64,000 nucleotides of DNA from Bryum argenteum (GCA_037043015.1 CM073327.1:14428727-14492726); one strand, 5' to 3'. Shown: positions 12,233-25,083, numbered from the stretch's first letter. The notes: generated by a model not told the origin, from the letters alone. A program made the numbers and translations.

Positions 12233-14229
12233 ATGGCATGGCGCAACAGCCAGCCTCTCTTCCGTCGTGGATACTTCTTGAGAAGTTCGCCAAGAAGCCC
12301 TCTGTTTGCCAGAAGTGTCACAACATTCAATTCACCTACTACGACGCAGGACACTTCTGACGAACTGCTGCAAACGACAAATGGCGAGGCTATCTTTGCT
12401 GGCATCAGCACCAACGAGCTCTTCAAAACACTCTTTAATCTACATTTGGTTTCATACGAGCCGTTGGTGGATTTAAGTCTCAAGGTCCTCACGTCACCTG
12501 TGATGAAATATTCCTTGTTCAATGTGCCAATCTACCATGTGGTGAAGCGTACTGCATTCTCACATTTTTGCGCCGGAGAGAATGTTGATGAAGCCTCGAA
12601 GACATTGCAAAGAATGTGGGAGCATGGGCTACGAGGAATTCTGGACTACAGTTCGGAGGATGCAACTGACAACAAATCTTGCGACATGAACCTCCAGAAA
12701 TTTGTCCAAGTGGTCCAGCAGACTAGTCAACTTCCTTCAGGATCGGTAAGAACCATGTCCATGTTTTCTTTGAATTAGGTCTTGTCCTTTAATCATGGTT
12801 GTTGAATTTTCATCCCTACTCTGGAAAGGGGGGTGATCGTACTTAGTCTTCATATGAATTCTTTGCTACCGTATGGTACCATTTCTTGTATCCGCGATCC
12901 CGACATCTTTCGGCTTTGGCTCTTGTGATACAAAAGTTTTGCCGGTGTCTTCGCGGTACTCTTGACTGTGATTATTTCGCATCAGATCAATACTGATGTG
13001 TTTCGACAATTCATTGTACAGGTGAGCACGTCATGTGTGAAGATTTCTGCCATTTGCCCCATTCAACTTCTAGAACGAGTTAGCAATCTGCTTCGATGGC
13101 AGCATGTGCACAAGGATTTCAAGCTGGAATGGAAGCAGGATGTGATTCCTTTTCTGGCCGAAGATAGTCCGACATACCACGTAACTTCGCCTCCAAACCC
13201 CCTTACGAAAAAAGAAGAAGCAGACCTGACACTCGCTCATGAACGTCTGTCAAAACTGTGCAAGGTTTGTGAAAAGGAAGGGTTACCTTTGCTCATAGAC
13301 GCGGAGTACTCTTCAGTTCAGCCCGCCATCGATTACATCATTCATGCCGCTGCATTAGAATTCAACAAAGGTGCTCGGCCTTTGGTATACGGAACTGTTC
13401 AAGCATACCTGAAGGATTCCTTTTCACGACTTCACGCTGCAGTAGAAGATTCTCGTCACAGAGGACTTTCTTATGGTGTGAAACTTGTTCGAGGGGCTTA
13501 CATTTCTCGAGAAACTGAATTGGCAACATCTATGCGGGTCCCTTCTCCAATTCATTCCAATATTGAGGGGACACACCGTTGCTACGATTCTTGCGCTGCA
13601 TACATGCTAGAGCAAGCAGTGAATGGGGATGGGGCACTGGTGCTTGCCACTCATAACATGGAATCTGGTATGTACGTGTACTAAATCTTTTATTGACAGG
13701 ATAAGTGATCAAATATATCTCAGTACTTATTTCTTTCCCTGTATGTTGTGTGTTTCCAGTAATTTCTTCATCTCCGTAACGAGGTTCTCCCTGGTTTATA
13801 AGACATGTTTGTGGTACTGTCACACTCTGATTCATGATGATGGAAGATGTGGAACGTACTACTTGCGGACAATTGGGAAACAAGATGAATTGCTGACTGT
13901 TACGTTCTCTGATTACTGAACTTTCAGGCCGAAAAGCGGCAGCTAAAGCCCTAGAGGTGGGATTGTCGAGACAAAATCCTCGCTTACATTTTGCACAGCT
14001 GAAAGGAATGGCTGATGTAATGTCACTTTCATTGGCACAAGCGGGCTTCAGAGTGAGCAAGTATCTACCTTTTGGGCCAGTTCCTGAGGTGATCCCATAT
14101 CTCGTAAGACGTGCGGAGGAGAACCGCGGTCTTCTGGGCAACACTTTACACGAACGACAGGCTATCAGGTGCCACATCTCACCTGCTGTGTTGGACATGG
14201 TTGCTCATACCGGGCTAGGCTCACATTAA
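12233..14229 (+). CDS. ProDH: Proline dehydrogenase, mitochondrial (ProDH)
   Basis: FAD enzyme that oxidises L-proline to pyrroline-5-carboxylate, the first step of proline breakdown, at the mitochondrial inner membrane. Three exons, 12233-12745, 13022-13667 and 13928-14229, join in phase and encode 486 aa, close to the roughly 500 aa usual in plants. The start is the ATG in a good context (CCATGGC); the Arg-rich, acid-free N-terminus ([18 protein letters not shown]) looks like a mitochondrial presequence. Family motifs are present: [45 protein letters not shown] and, near the C-terminus, [17 protein letters not shown]. The paired arginines of that last block bind the proline carboxylate in the bacterial homologue. 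No defect was seen. A probable 5' UTR intron precedes the gene. Confidence 0.96.
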
Positions 14230-15039
14230 GACTTCTGTTTGGTTAGGAAGAGTGTCATCCTTGGATATTCGTTTGAAATTATCTCAGCAGGAACTTCATT
14301 TGTTGCTTTCCTCTGTACGACACGAAAACTTACTGCTGAATAACTGGTCAAAAATCACCTGAAGATTCATAAGAAAACGAGGTTGGAGTTGAAAATTGCA
14401 CGTTGATACTTGGGACGGATTCTCATACCTTTTCTGTTGTTATGGATCAGGACCGAGCTTCGGAGACGCTTGTCGCTCGTGCCAAATTAAAACAAGTGCA
14501 AACCAAGTATGAATAGCCGTCGTACAGAGCCTCTTTGGCCAATAACGGATACCACTAGATAGTCTGATTTCTTGGTAACTATGTAAATATGTACTATATT
14601 GTAGAAGTATTGGAGCTTTAAAATTTCCGAATTTAACCCGTTGATGGAGGTCTCGTTCGTTAGTGGCGACCTCTACGCTGAAGAATTTGTTAGCTGACCG
14701 TCTTGAATGACTCCCGTGACGACCGAATGGACTTGCGGTTAGCATCTGAATTGATTGTTTTCCCTGAAGCCTCAAAGTATGGAAGAACTCCGGTCCGAAG
14801 TAGGAATCGAATTCTATTCATTGAGATTCTGTAACTTTGGTGGATGCCATGGTCGGGTTTTGATTTGGGGTTTTGATTTGTTAAAGATTCTGTAAAATTG
14901 GTTGATGCTATTGTCGGCTTTAGATTTGTTAGACATTCTGTAACATTGGTGGATGCTATAGTCGGCTTTTGATTTGTTCACAGCCAACAATATTGCTCTT
15001 GTTTTACTACTTGTACTCCTCTATGTTCGTACTCCTCTA
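14230..15039. other. ProDH downstream region with short tandem repeats
   Basis: Three imperfect direct repeats of about 50-60 bp (14826-14980, each with GATTCTGTAA or CATTCTGTAA followed by TTGGTGGATGC or a variant) lie downstream of ProDH. An irregular array of TACTCCTCTATGTTCG units follows (15013-15295) and is split by the element at 15040. No gene is seen. Confidence 0.6.
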
Positions 15040-15223
15040 AGGTAGGAGTGGCTAAAACCATCCAGGCCCAAAAACCGTCTGAATTTTTCGACAGTCTCCA
15101 AAGCTAGTGCAAATCCATCCCCAAAAAAAAAAGACATTTTTTGAGTAATCCTATAATTTCCTATGAATATTTGAACCCTACTATGCGGTTTTTGGGGCTA
15201 GACGGTTTTAGCCACTCCTACCT
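15040..15223. mobile_element. TA-flanked MITE, 184 bp, near-palindromic
   Basis: The termini are perfect inverted repeats over about 20 bp (AGGTAGGAGTGGCTAAAACC and its inverse). Both ends are bordered by TA. The element interrupts a TACTCCTCTATGTTCG minisatellite, which continues on both sides. There is no coding sequence. Ends and TSD suggest a Tc1/mariner-like (Stowaway-type) non-autonomous element. Confidence 0.8.
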
Positions 15224-15348
15224 TATGTTCGTACTCCTCTATGTTCGTACTCCTCCTCCTCTATGTTCATACTCCTCTATGTTGCTCCTCCATGGAGACC
15301 CGACATTCTATGTAAGCACCAACTAAGGGGTGCTCAACCACCAACTCA

Positions 15349-15577
15349 CACTACACTAAATTTGATAATTAGTGTTAGATTATTATAAGATTTGAAAATG
15401 CTATAAGTTTTTACTTTTGTTTAAAAAATTTACCAAGAGCATTGATTCTGATACTATATAAGGACCCCCATCTTGGCCAATATAGTGGGTAAAATTATTG
15501 AACAACAATAAAAACTTATAACATGTTTATGTAAATTAGTGTATTTAACACTAATTATCAAATTTAGTGTAGCAGTG
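15349..15577. mobile_element. CACTA-like MITE, copy 1
   Basis: The inverted termini contain CACTAAATTTGATAATTAG and the inverse, ending CAAATTTAGTG. A second copy lies in opposite orientation at 44964-45189, with the same internal sequence (the run around GGACCCCCATCTTGGCCAA). Edges are uncertain by a few bases because the termini are palindromic. Confidence 0.75.
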
Positions 15578-16122
15578 AGAGGCTCAAGAGAAGATACATT
15601 TGAGCCATGACAGAATCTCATAAAATAATCATGATTTATTTATTTGTTTGTTGACGCTAGCCTTTATACCTTAAGCAATCTAGGGAAGTTCCCAGGGCTA
15701 CATCTTGTGCCATGTATGTTCTTCAATCTAGTACAAAATAAAGTACAAAATGGCACTAAAAGTGACGTTCATAGTGACTTGTTCATAATGACAAAGAGTG
15801 CTTGTTTTAATTTCCAATGACATCAAAATAAGTATCAATAAGATGCCCTTTCTAAGTTCTTTCATCAATAGGTACCTTATGAACTATAAAAAAGAAATGT
15901 ATATTTTTTAGACATTTGGATTGAAGTACTTCAATCCCATACGATGATGAAGTATGATGTCTCAAGTTATATATTCAAGAAATCCGAGAACCAAGGATAT
16001 AGAAATGCACTATAGCTCAAGACTTGAAACCTTCATATGAGAATTATGCACTTATAAATGAGAACAATTCAAAATGAATCCATATTTTTGTAATAATTAT
16101 GTTCAAGCACTTCCTTGGTTTA

Positions 16123-17461
16123 CCCCTAAACGCCCGAGCCTATTTTAAGCAAAAAAGCACATTTCCATAGAAATCGTCATAGATGAAAATCAAGAGAAGC
16201 TATTAAGATCTCAACCGTACAAACTTGTAATAGACTTATCAAAGATCATGTGGACGAAAATTTGAGTTATGAGGCCTTATGGATCGGGAGATCATAACAT
16301 ATTAGTTTCAAAAACAAACTGCAAAATTTCATCATTTTCACTTTGAGGTGGAAATGCTACCAATATACCTATTGCAATTAAAAAATCACCAACTAGAAAG
16401 ATGTTCACTTTCATCTTAATAAGTCCTTTACCCAACAAAAATTCATCAAACAAATTTCTTGGCTCAAATAAAAGCCATGCAATGGTAAAAACTATCGAAC
16501 ATTTTACAAAGGAAAAGTAGTTCAAAACTAGACCCTTTGCATTCAATTTCATGCCTTATCTTCAAAACATCTTTGATCTTGTTAAGGTTTCTACCACTTA
16601 GACTAGACTCTAATTGGAGGCCATCCCAAAAATTTAAGTTGAAATCCAATGGTGGATGAGGGAGATATAGCTCGTAAAATATCATCCATTTTCTCACTTT
16701 TTCTGTTCACAAAACATCATTGCAAATCCAATAGCAAAATCATTTGGATCAAAAAACTTCTCACCAAAAAGTTGTTAACCCTTAAACGCCCTTGGGGTCT
16801 AAAACGGGCAGCCCAAAATTGGATCACAACATCTTTTGGACTTGGGCATCATGAATAGTGCACTTTTTGAACTTGGGCATCATGAATGGACCAATCAATG
16901 ATGAGCTTGCAACCTCCTACAAGGTTATGTACCACCCCAACCTACCTACCACAGTCCTTTCAAAGCACAAAATCCTTCATACAAATTGTGATTTGAATTG
17001 TAAAAATTCACTTTTTGAATGCATCATAAGATGGTGACCAGTTTGACATCAAAATATAAGTGAAAAGTTGAGTACACTGAGAGCTACAGGGAAGATTTTG
17101 TTGGAATCAAGCCCCTCGGGCTTGCTTGGGCGTTTAAGGGTTAAGAATCACCTTAATATCATGACCATGAAAAAAAAAATCATGGAAAACTACTTCTAAT
17201 TTCACATAATTGGCTTGCAATGGTAATACATGCCCCATGTTCGGAAACCCAGAAACAAGAGTTGTCTTCACTAAAGTGCATTCTATTAATTCATACTTTA
17301 TTGTATGGGCTTGAAAATTTTACAACACAAACTAGACTTGATTTGGAACCTAATCCAAGTGATTTCATCCAAAATGGACCTCGGATGAAGAAGATATGGT
17401 TTTTCAAAGTTTCTGATGTACATCCAAAATGTCGGTTTTCGACATCGTGGGCGTTTAAGGG
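16123..17461. mobile_element. TTAA-type element B, copy 1 (973 bp plus nested insertion)
   Basis: The left end CCCCTAAACGCCC and right end GGGCGTTTAAGG are inverted repeats. The right side is bordered by TTAA (17462-17465), the left by TTTA (one change). Removing the nested 362-bp element and one TTAA leaves about 973 bp, nearly equal to copy 2 (41748-42719, 972 bp). Short minus-strand open frames shared by both copies show no transposase motif, so the element appears non-autonomous. Confidence 0.85.
16779..17140. mobile_element. TTAA-type element A, copy 1 (362 bp), nested in element B
   Basis: The termini are CCCTTAAACGCCC and its exact inverse, with TTAA on each side (16775-16778 and 17141-17144). 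The sister B element carries the unfilled site, a single TTAA at 42401-42404 in identical flanking sequence (AAAGTTG|TTAA|GAATCACC). The TTAA target-site duplication is therefore directly demonstrated. A second copy of equal length lies at 26351-26712. Confidence 0.93.
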
Positions 17462-17972
17462 TTAAGTAACTATGAAATCGAGAAGTTTTGATGATAATAT
17501 TACCTGAAACCACATCCTCTACTCATAAGTACATGAGGTACATCAAATCATAAACCATTATAAATAAGAAAGAATCTAAAATACTTAAGACAATGCTCAC
17601 TTTTTGGATTGTCACCTCAATGCTTGTCACAATTATAATACTTTAGGCAAGAGATTGTTGTGATTGGGTTTAAGAAATCAGTTTGTAAATCTTTCACTCT
17701 TGCCTATATATGCTGTAATTATAGCATGGGCTAAAAGCCTTCATAACTATATGAAATATTTGTTAGAATCCTTCAAAATTGTTTTGAAAAGAAACTATGT
17801 CACATTTATTTGTAATGTGAAATTTCTTGACTCCTCAATATTTGTTAGAATAACGCCAAATCACTACATACTTCATAGAAATAGAAACTATTGTAAACAT
17901 CATGTCTTTGATATTTATGGACTTGTTATATTTAAACGATTCAATGTTACGAGTAGGTGACATTTCAAATAT

Positions 17973-18961
17973 AGAAAATGCACCTAATGTACACCTTACA
18001 TCAACTTCTATCACTCATTACTTGTTGCCAAAATGTTTAACACTCATCACGTGCTTGGAGGTCAAGGAATTATTCACAACATCCACTGGATGATTTCAGT
18101 AAAGGTTCATGGCAAGGCTCAACACTAGTATTTTAACAACTTCCGTATGTTTGTATATAAAATAGTACGAAAATCCAACTTCGAACATATATGAAAAATT
18201 CTGTAAATTCCCTATGACTCTTTACTCACCAAAGTTTCATCAAAAAGTAGTAAGGTTTCACAAGTTTTTTAGGGTGATGTTCAATGTACTCACTCTCTTC
18301 ACTAGAAAACTTTGGATACAATCACAACCACAAGTTCAACTTCAACTTTTAGAAGGGTCCAATCTTCAAATTACCTTTAGAAAGGTCCAATCTTTTAATT
18401 ACTTTACCTATGCACACAAATTACTAACATTGCTAAATTACTCCATACTGTGGGTTGATAGCAGGTTCGGCTATGTTTAGGCACTTAAACATTTCATTTA
18501 AAAATTGTTAGGCTGGAACTTTCTAAACAAAAAATGTTTTTTTACCCCAAATATATTATTTTATTTCATTTTTTGGAAAATTATTTCCCATTCATTTAGG
18601 TTTGTATTTTTATTATTAATTTATGTTGAACCTGTTATCAACCTACAGTACTGCCAGGCTGAAACCTACACATTATTGAGGATGTTACGAGGAAGTACAA
18701 TGTTTATAGGAGATATATGTGTTGTAAATCAAGCTAAGAGATATGCAGAAACAAGGCATAGAAGTATAAAATGAATGAATACTACTTGTTACTGGGAAGT
18801 GAATTCACAAAATTCCACACTAATTAGATGATTGGTGATACAATATTTGGTTGAATTATTGAACTTTGGTAAATTCCTTGAGCACATGCTTTTCTTAATA
18901 TGCGTTTGCAAATTGAATCATTAATATAAGCTACTAACAACAAAATTTTATAAATTTAATA
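17973..18961. other. AT-rich intergenic sequence, no gene seen
   Basis: Only short open frames without family motifs. It separates the nested repeat from the 3' end of the F-box gene. Confidence 0.5.
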
Positions 18962-20103
18962 TTATCTTTCTAGATTATAATCCAATGTCCATTTGGATTT
19001 TAGGAGATATCCTTGATTGTGATGAATATGAAATCGTAAATGAAGAAGATCAGTTGTAGTCCATTCACATGTTGCTATATTATACAACCATGCAACGTTT
19101 TTTATTTCTTTATAACTACCTTTTGTTATCACTATCATCAAATAACCCTCACACACAGACATTGATGTATAGTTGTTGATATTGTATTCAGATTGAAACG
19201 ATTTCAATGGATTGCAATTGTGAACTTTGCTCCCTATAACTTCCGTGTATAGAGATTCATTAGCTTTGTGATACTCTTCAATATAGTACTTTGTTGTTGT
19301 TGTTGAAATATTCAAAGAGTCGTTACATCTCTCCCACATAACATATAGTGTTTCCTTATGATAAGCTGAGCAAATCTTTTGTGAAGGTACCTTACTCTTC
19401 AAACTTAGAAAACTGACCAACCAAGACCACGATAGTAAGATTTGTTCACAACATTGTGGTGGTCTATTTTTCACAATAAAGCTGGATCTAGACGATGTGA
19501 TATAGTCCACTCTCCATTTCCATCAAGACAATCATATGTGAATATTCTTATACACTCTTGGCCCCTCACCATATTGTTTATATCTACGGTTACCACTATA
19601 CAATTATCGAGCTTCTCAACAACTAGAATTTTGCATGTGTTGTCAGGTATAGGAGGCAATTGACAACAATGTCTTGTTAATGGATTCACCAAGAATATGC
19701 TTTGTTGACGATCAATGTCTCGTGATAAGAAACAAATTAACCCAATTCCACCTCTATTTTGAACTAAGATATCATAAAGTGCAAGTTTGTTTGAATACCA
19801 CTTATTGTATTTGATGTCCAACATTCTTACCCATGTGTCACCATTCGGACATTGTGTAACAAGTGACAATATTATTGGATGAACTTCATCACAAGTTTTC
19901 AAAAATGTAGAAGAACCCGTGAATTTATGCTTGCAGTTCTTACTCAAATATTGGAAGCGGAAAATCTCATCTAGAGGAATACGAGCAAATACAAGGTCAC
20001 AAAGAACATGCGGGAGTTTTTTCCAAAGTAATGGATGAAGATTCTCTTGATTATGCACAAGCTTTTCTTGCTTCAATTTTTTTTTCATCTTCAAGCTCTT
20101 CAT
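18962..20103 (-). pseudogene. F-box protein gene, copy 1, broken by a frameshift
   Basis: F-box proteins are substrate adaptors of SCF ubiquitin ligases. The frame starting at ATG 20103 holds an F-box near residues 27-60 (LWKKLPHVLCDLVF, then LSKNCKHKF) and an F-box-associated region (NRGGIGLICF, FLVNPLTRHCCQLP). It stops at 19471. The remainder continues in another frame (from about 19510 to 18962) with YVMWERCND, TTKYYIEEY and GYLLKSKW. Copy 2 reads the equivalent segments in one frame, so a small indel near 19480-19510 is the simplest cause. A sequencing error cannot be excluded. The start methionine and most of the body are intact, which suggests recent loss. Confidence 0.8.
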
Positions 20104-21600
20104 CAGTGGTTGATAGTTTTCATCTATTCTTTCAAGTGTACGTTGATAGATTTCTTATCATATGTCTCCTTGCCTAGGACCAAGTGAGCACTAATATGCT
20201 TCACCTTTTAAAAAAGAAAACGTAAAAAGAAATCTCTTGTAGTACCACAAAGTAATGTAGGAAATCAAATTTTAAAAGAAATAATACCTCTTTATATAGC
20301 TTCTTGCAGGCTTTATATATGGTTTGTTGATTGTAGAGATTTAATTTTAAATAAGATAAAGTAAAAGTAAAGTAGTATTTTCTAGAATGTCTTTTTTATA
20401 TATAAAAGAAACTAGCAAGAATTACTACACTGATGATGATAACCATGTGCAAATGTGGAGCGGATTTTAAATTAGTCACTAATAGGCAACTAATGAAATT
20501 GACCCTACTCAAAGCTCATTGCCGTTATAAAGTATGGAACAAGAAATATAATAAACAAGTCATCGAACCATTTGAGTAAAAAGTAAAAGAAGTTACTACA
20601 AAATTTCTACCTTTTGAACTAGTACGTTCCGACATCATTGCCATGCCCTTAGCGATCCTCTCCTAATAGATACTTTTGCTCTTATGCATCTTTACAATAG
20701 GGCTGCCAATATCTCCTCTTTGTCACGAAAAAAAGAAGTCTCTAATTTAGTTAAAATGAATCACTTTACTTTTCTACTCTCACCTATTATTTACGTAAAT
20801 TTGTGGAAGTTTACTTACTTTGAAATCCAATGCGGAGCAGAAATCTTTGACTGTTATGAATCTCTTTCATTGGTACTGAGTACTGTGTCGCTGGTGCAGC
20901 GAGTGTGGCTACTTGAGTGTTGCAGCTGAGGTCGAGTATGCAATGAACGCGCTTCGATGGAGTGATCTTATCTAAGACACTGCAAATTGAATCATTTGAA
21001 TCAATGACCCCAATTAGCTTTCATTCAATGATTCATTCGTTTCTCGCCATGTTTGACATACAATCGATTTCATTGTATACGATGACGGGCTAAAAAGATC
21101 AACGCCTGCATTCTAATTGAGATTCTGAGCGCCTATATCAGTGCAAGCAGCCCTCAGATCTGCACTCAAGAATGTAACATTCCCTCGTACAAAATGTCTT
21201 GTGCAATGAAATTCTTGCACAGCTGAAAATTTGATCATGACCAATCAACCTCGCTCAATTTTGTGCATAGCTGGTAATATTTGTGCACGGCAATGGTAGC
21301 ATGGCGTAAAAATAGACAAGCATGCTTCAGAAAATAGAATATGAAAGCCCTGATGTTGATTAGTACCATAATCTAAAGTATACAAGTGAATTCACAGACA
21401 AGCCAAATGCACTACCGAGGAGAATTTTGAAGATTTTGCCAAGACGTTTGGATTATATATGCACTAACTTTGCACTTTTGTGCGAACTTGGGAGTAATCA
21501 GTTTGGAAGATTGTCATTGAGGATTTGGAATTTAAGAGAGTTATCAAATAGTACGTGTGGCTTATACAATTCCCCTGCTTCAGAATACTGAAATTACAAT
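20104..21600. other. Intergenic sequence upstream of F-box copy 1, no gene seen
   Basis: AT-rich, including the F-box upstream region. No open frame has recognisable motifs. About 21590-21790 begins sequence shared with 33355-33400, 33840-33890 and 34725-34760, downstream parts of the duplicated PWWP-gene block. Confidence 0.5.
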
Positions 21601-22076
21601 ACTGCAATACTGAATCTACACAAGCAAACGTAATGAAAATCACAACACCACCCGATGCTCACAGATGCTTAATTCGCGTGCTAAATGACAGCGACCATGG
21701 TTTACCGGTTCAGCTTCAAGCTAAGTACCAGATCCTGCATGTGCGGAAGACACAGAATTTTGAACACAATCGCCATTAGCTTCATGGCACTAATCCTGGG
21801 GTAAGCGTTCGTAGCAGCTACCAAGGAGGACGGAGGAGGGGTAATGAGCCCCCTAATTTTTTGATGTATAGACATTAAATGCCAAGGAGTAGGCTTCTAA
21901 GGGTAACTTGGGGTCGCAAACCTCAAATTTGAATTCAAAATTATCAAAAACGGCCTTGGGAGGTCCCCACGGATTCTAGGGTGCCTCCTTGGTAGCTGCC
22001 ACGAACCATTGCCCCTAGTCCTGATAGATTAACAAGTCCTGATAGAGTAACAGATCATTCTGTAAAAAAAACTAAC

Positions 22077-23798
22077 CTCCTTTTCACGACTTGGTATAGT
22101 TCCAAACCCTCTGGAGGGTGAAATAAGCGTACAACTCTACTGTTGTCTGGTGAGTTGTCAATGATTTGCTTAAGAACTAGTGGTGGGTTGTCAATGATCT
22201 GCTGAAGAACTAGTGCAAGAACTTCTTTCACTATCAATCCCGGCCACCAAACTTGCTTCCCATCAACCTCCCCCTGTTTCAATTTTAGTAACAAAGCAGA
22301 GGCTTCACACTAGTACAAGTAAGCATTATAAACGATATTGATGCACTAAAGTGTTTAGTCAAAAGTGATGTCCTTAACTTGTTGATTGTTTAGGACTAAG
22401 ACTGTCCATTATGGTTAACCCTATACTAAACATTTCAATTATGACTCATGATTAAACTCATAATTACATATTGTGTAACAATATCCGCATATATCAATGG
22501 AGATGGTCCTATGGCAACAAGAGGAGATGACTTAGTGACAAAAGTACTAGAAGATAGGTACCTTCACCCACACCATATTTCGTTGTGCTTTTTCCTTCTT
22601 CTCAATCTCAAGGTCATTTGGATGATTTGGTAACTCTTGAACCACCTCTATAACCTCAGGTTTTATGGTAGAAACGTGTCATTCTTGCTGCAGTGAGTTT
22701 AATTGCAATCATAAGTTATTAGTTTACAGAAGGCAAGCTGATTTCTGAAGTTCACAGAATGCAAGGTTAACTACGAACCTACATTGTTGCAAGCATTGGA
22801 ACACAAAGAGCATTGTTTTTCTGCTTCTGTATGTTAGTATGCTCCAATGAGATCTTGTGCATAGACGAACCACCTTCCCCTGCAATCATAGTTCTACCTT
22901 CTCCTGCAATTACAGATTTGCCTTCTCCTTCAATTACACCTTCTCCTGCAATTACAGATTTGCCTTCTCCTTCAATTACAGTTCCGCGTGCAATTGATGC
23001 AGGCTGTTGCTTCCTTCGTTGATATACTACAATATCACCACGACCTTTAAGTTTAATTGTGTTTCGTGCTACTAGCGTTGGCGGAGTACCAACACCAGTA
23101 GCGTCTTCGCTCAAACCTGAAACAAGCAGTCGCAATGTAATGATCACACTTAAAATACTGTCCAAAGAAATTGGCTCCGCAAATCCCACTGCTACAAATC
23201 TTTGCTCTGAACAAGCCTCTCATCATCAAAGCTTCAATCTTCCTCTGTGATTTATTTGTTCACTAAGGCCCGGAACCAAGGCATGGCATGAACAAGACCA
23301 TACAATAATCAAACCGCGTGAGTGGGAGAAGTAGAGGATTAGTACTTGCTAGTGTTGCATCAGGTGTTGCATCAGTATCGCCATGGCCCGTTATGTCCAC
23401 ATCTACATCCTGGTCTCCAAGCGACTTAATGACAAGCACTCCACCAATCTTGCACTGTAGAAAACTGGTGCCACTGTGGGCCATCTTTCTCACCTCACCT
23501 GATCCACCATTACAACAAACATACATGAAGGAGAGTGACATTGCGATTGCGGCAAGGAAAACAATAGTAAGAAAACAAAGTTTTACTCACTAGTTATTGC
23601 GCAACGAAGTGGATACTGGAAACAAAGGCCGGTCGATGCGCGAAAGGAATCTGGGTGGAGCGTTGATGGACGAGGAGGACATGACGAAAACACAAAATTA
23701 AATCTCACGATGGAACTTAGGGCTTTGCTAAACTGTTTGGTAGGGCTCGCTGAAGTCACGGCTAGGGCTGACATAGGGCTCATTATGATTACGGCCAT
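22077..23798 (-). pseudogene. PWWP-domain gene, copy A, degraded
   Basis: Exons recognisable by comparison of the three copies: 23591-23798 (from ATG 23798; SASPTKQFSKALSSIVR), 23346-23498 (CKIGGVLVIKSLGDQDVDVD), one starting at 23116 (GLSEDATGVGTPPTLVARN, then two VIEGEGKSVIAGEG units), one near 22551-22688, and 22077-22267. The last two splice to VWVK|VDGKQVWWPGLIV, a classical PWWP signature; PWWP modules bind DNA and methylated histone tails. Only copy A keeps the WWPG core. Defects: the third exon ends in TAG where copy B has CAG (22779-22781), and the fourth exon begins CAA GAA TGA, against CAA GAG AGA in copy B. Phases close at the first two junctions. The wider protein family is not recognised. 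Confidence 0.65.
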
Positions 23799-24297
23799 GG
23801 TTGTGGCGTGTCTTTCCAACTTTCATCTTCTATTGAAAACCATGGCTAGGGCGTGTCTTTCCAACTTTCATCTTCTGTTAAAAACCATGGCTAGGGTTAA
23901 GGTTTCATTGACCAAACATTATGGGTAGGCCATACCCATTTACAAGCCATAAAGGGGCATGGGTAGGCTAGATCCATTTCAACTTGGTCCAAGAATGCCC
24001 CCTCCGACCCTAAAAAGCACTTAGATTTTCCAAAATATTATTTTCAAAACTTTAAGTCAATCGCAACCTCACATGTATAATATTCTTGTTGAATTTATTA
24101 GTTTGGGACTTTGATATTCTTCGTTGAACTCATAGATTTGACACTTTGACATTGTGTTTAAGTTCATGGCTAGATGTATTCTCATGCATGGATGAACTGA
24201 AATAGTATTATTCTTGTTAGAAAGTCTCATTTTAATTAGTTGACTTTATTAAATCTCATTGAGAAATTGTACATCTAAATGGAATCAATCCATAAAG

Positions 24298-25083
24298 TAT
24301 CAATAAGTTGCCCTTTCTAAATTCTTCCATCTATAGGAACCTTTTGAACTATAAAAATAGAATGTATAATTTTTGCCATTTGGATTAAAGTACTTCTCAT
24401 ACAATGATGAAGTATGATATTTGAAGTTAAATATTCAAGAAATCCCCGAACCAAGGATATAGAAATTATGCACTATAGCTTAAGACTTGAAACCTTCGAA
24501 TTAAGATTATGCACTTATAAATTAGAAAAATTTAAAATGAATCCATATTTTTGTAATATGTTCAAGCACTTACTTCAGTAACTATGAAATCTAGAAGTTT
24601 TGATGAGAATAATATGTGAAACCACATCTTTTACTCATAAGTACATGAGGTACATCAAATCATATATCATTATAAATAGGAAAGAATTTAAAATATTTTA
24701 GACAATGCTCACTTTTTGGATTTTTTCCTCAATGCTTGTCATAAGTATAATACTTCATGCAAGAGATCGTTGTTACAGGGTTTAAGAAATAAGTTTGTAA
24801 ATCTTTCACTTTTGCCTATATAGGCTATAATTATAACATGGGCTAAAAGCCTTCATAACTATATGAAAATCTGTTAGAATCCTTCAAATTTATTTTGAAA
24901 AGAAGCTATGTCACGTCTATTTCTAATGTGAAATTTCTTGACTCCTCAATATTTTTTAGATTAATGCCAAATCACTACACTCTCTATTGAAATAGAAACT
25001 AACGTAAACACAGTGTCTTTGATATTTATGAACTTGATATAATTAGAAGATTCAATGCTACTAGTAGGTGACATTTCAAATGT
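24298..25083. repeat. Older dispersed repeat, copy 2 (uninterrupted)
   Basis: Matches 15831-16118 joined to 17466-17972. It lacks the B element; the equivalent site reads ACTTCAGTAAC with TTCA at 24574-24577. It therefore serves as the approximate empty site for that insertion. Confidence 0.8.

Larger units (their letters stand above)
15831..17972. repeat. Older dispersed repeat (copy 1) interrupted by TTAA elements
   Basis: 15831-16118 and 17466-17972 together match the contiguous repeat at 24298-25083. Shared text includes GTATCAATAAGATGCCCTTT (a T replaces the A in the second copy) and GACATTTCAAAT at the end. Everything between is the inserted element 16123-17461. About 15745-15830, just before it, is a partial copy of the foldback MITE at 36589. 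No coding function is seen. Confidence 0.8.

Noticed and set aside
16292-16697. Minus-strand open frames conserved between the two B elements (also 41933-42338)
   Set aside because: Conservation is expected between recent copies of any repeat. The frames overlap each other, show no transposase motif and are not supported in the older copies.
22880-22985. Regularly repeated units (CTTCTCCTGCAATTACAGAT type) that could suggest a CRISPR-like array
   Set aside because: There are only two to three units, with no unique spacers. They are an in-frame coding repeat (VIEGEGKSVIAGEG on the minus strand) in PWWP copy A, in a eukaryotic genome.
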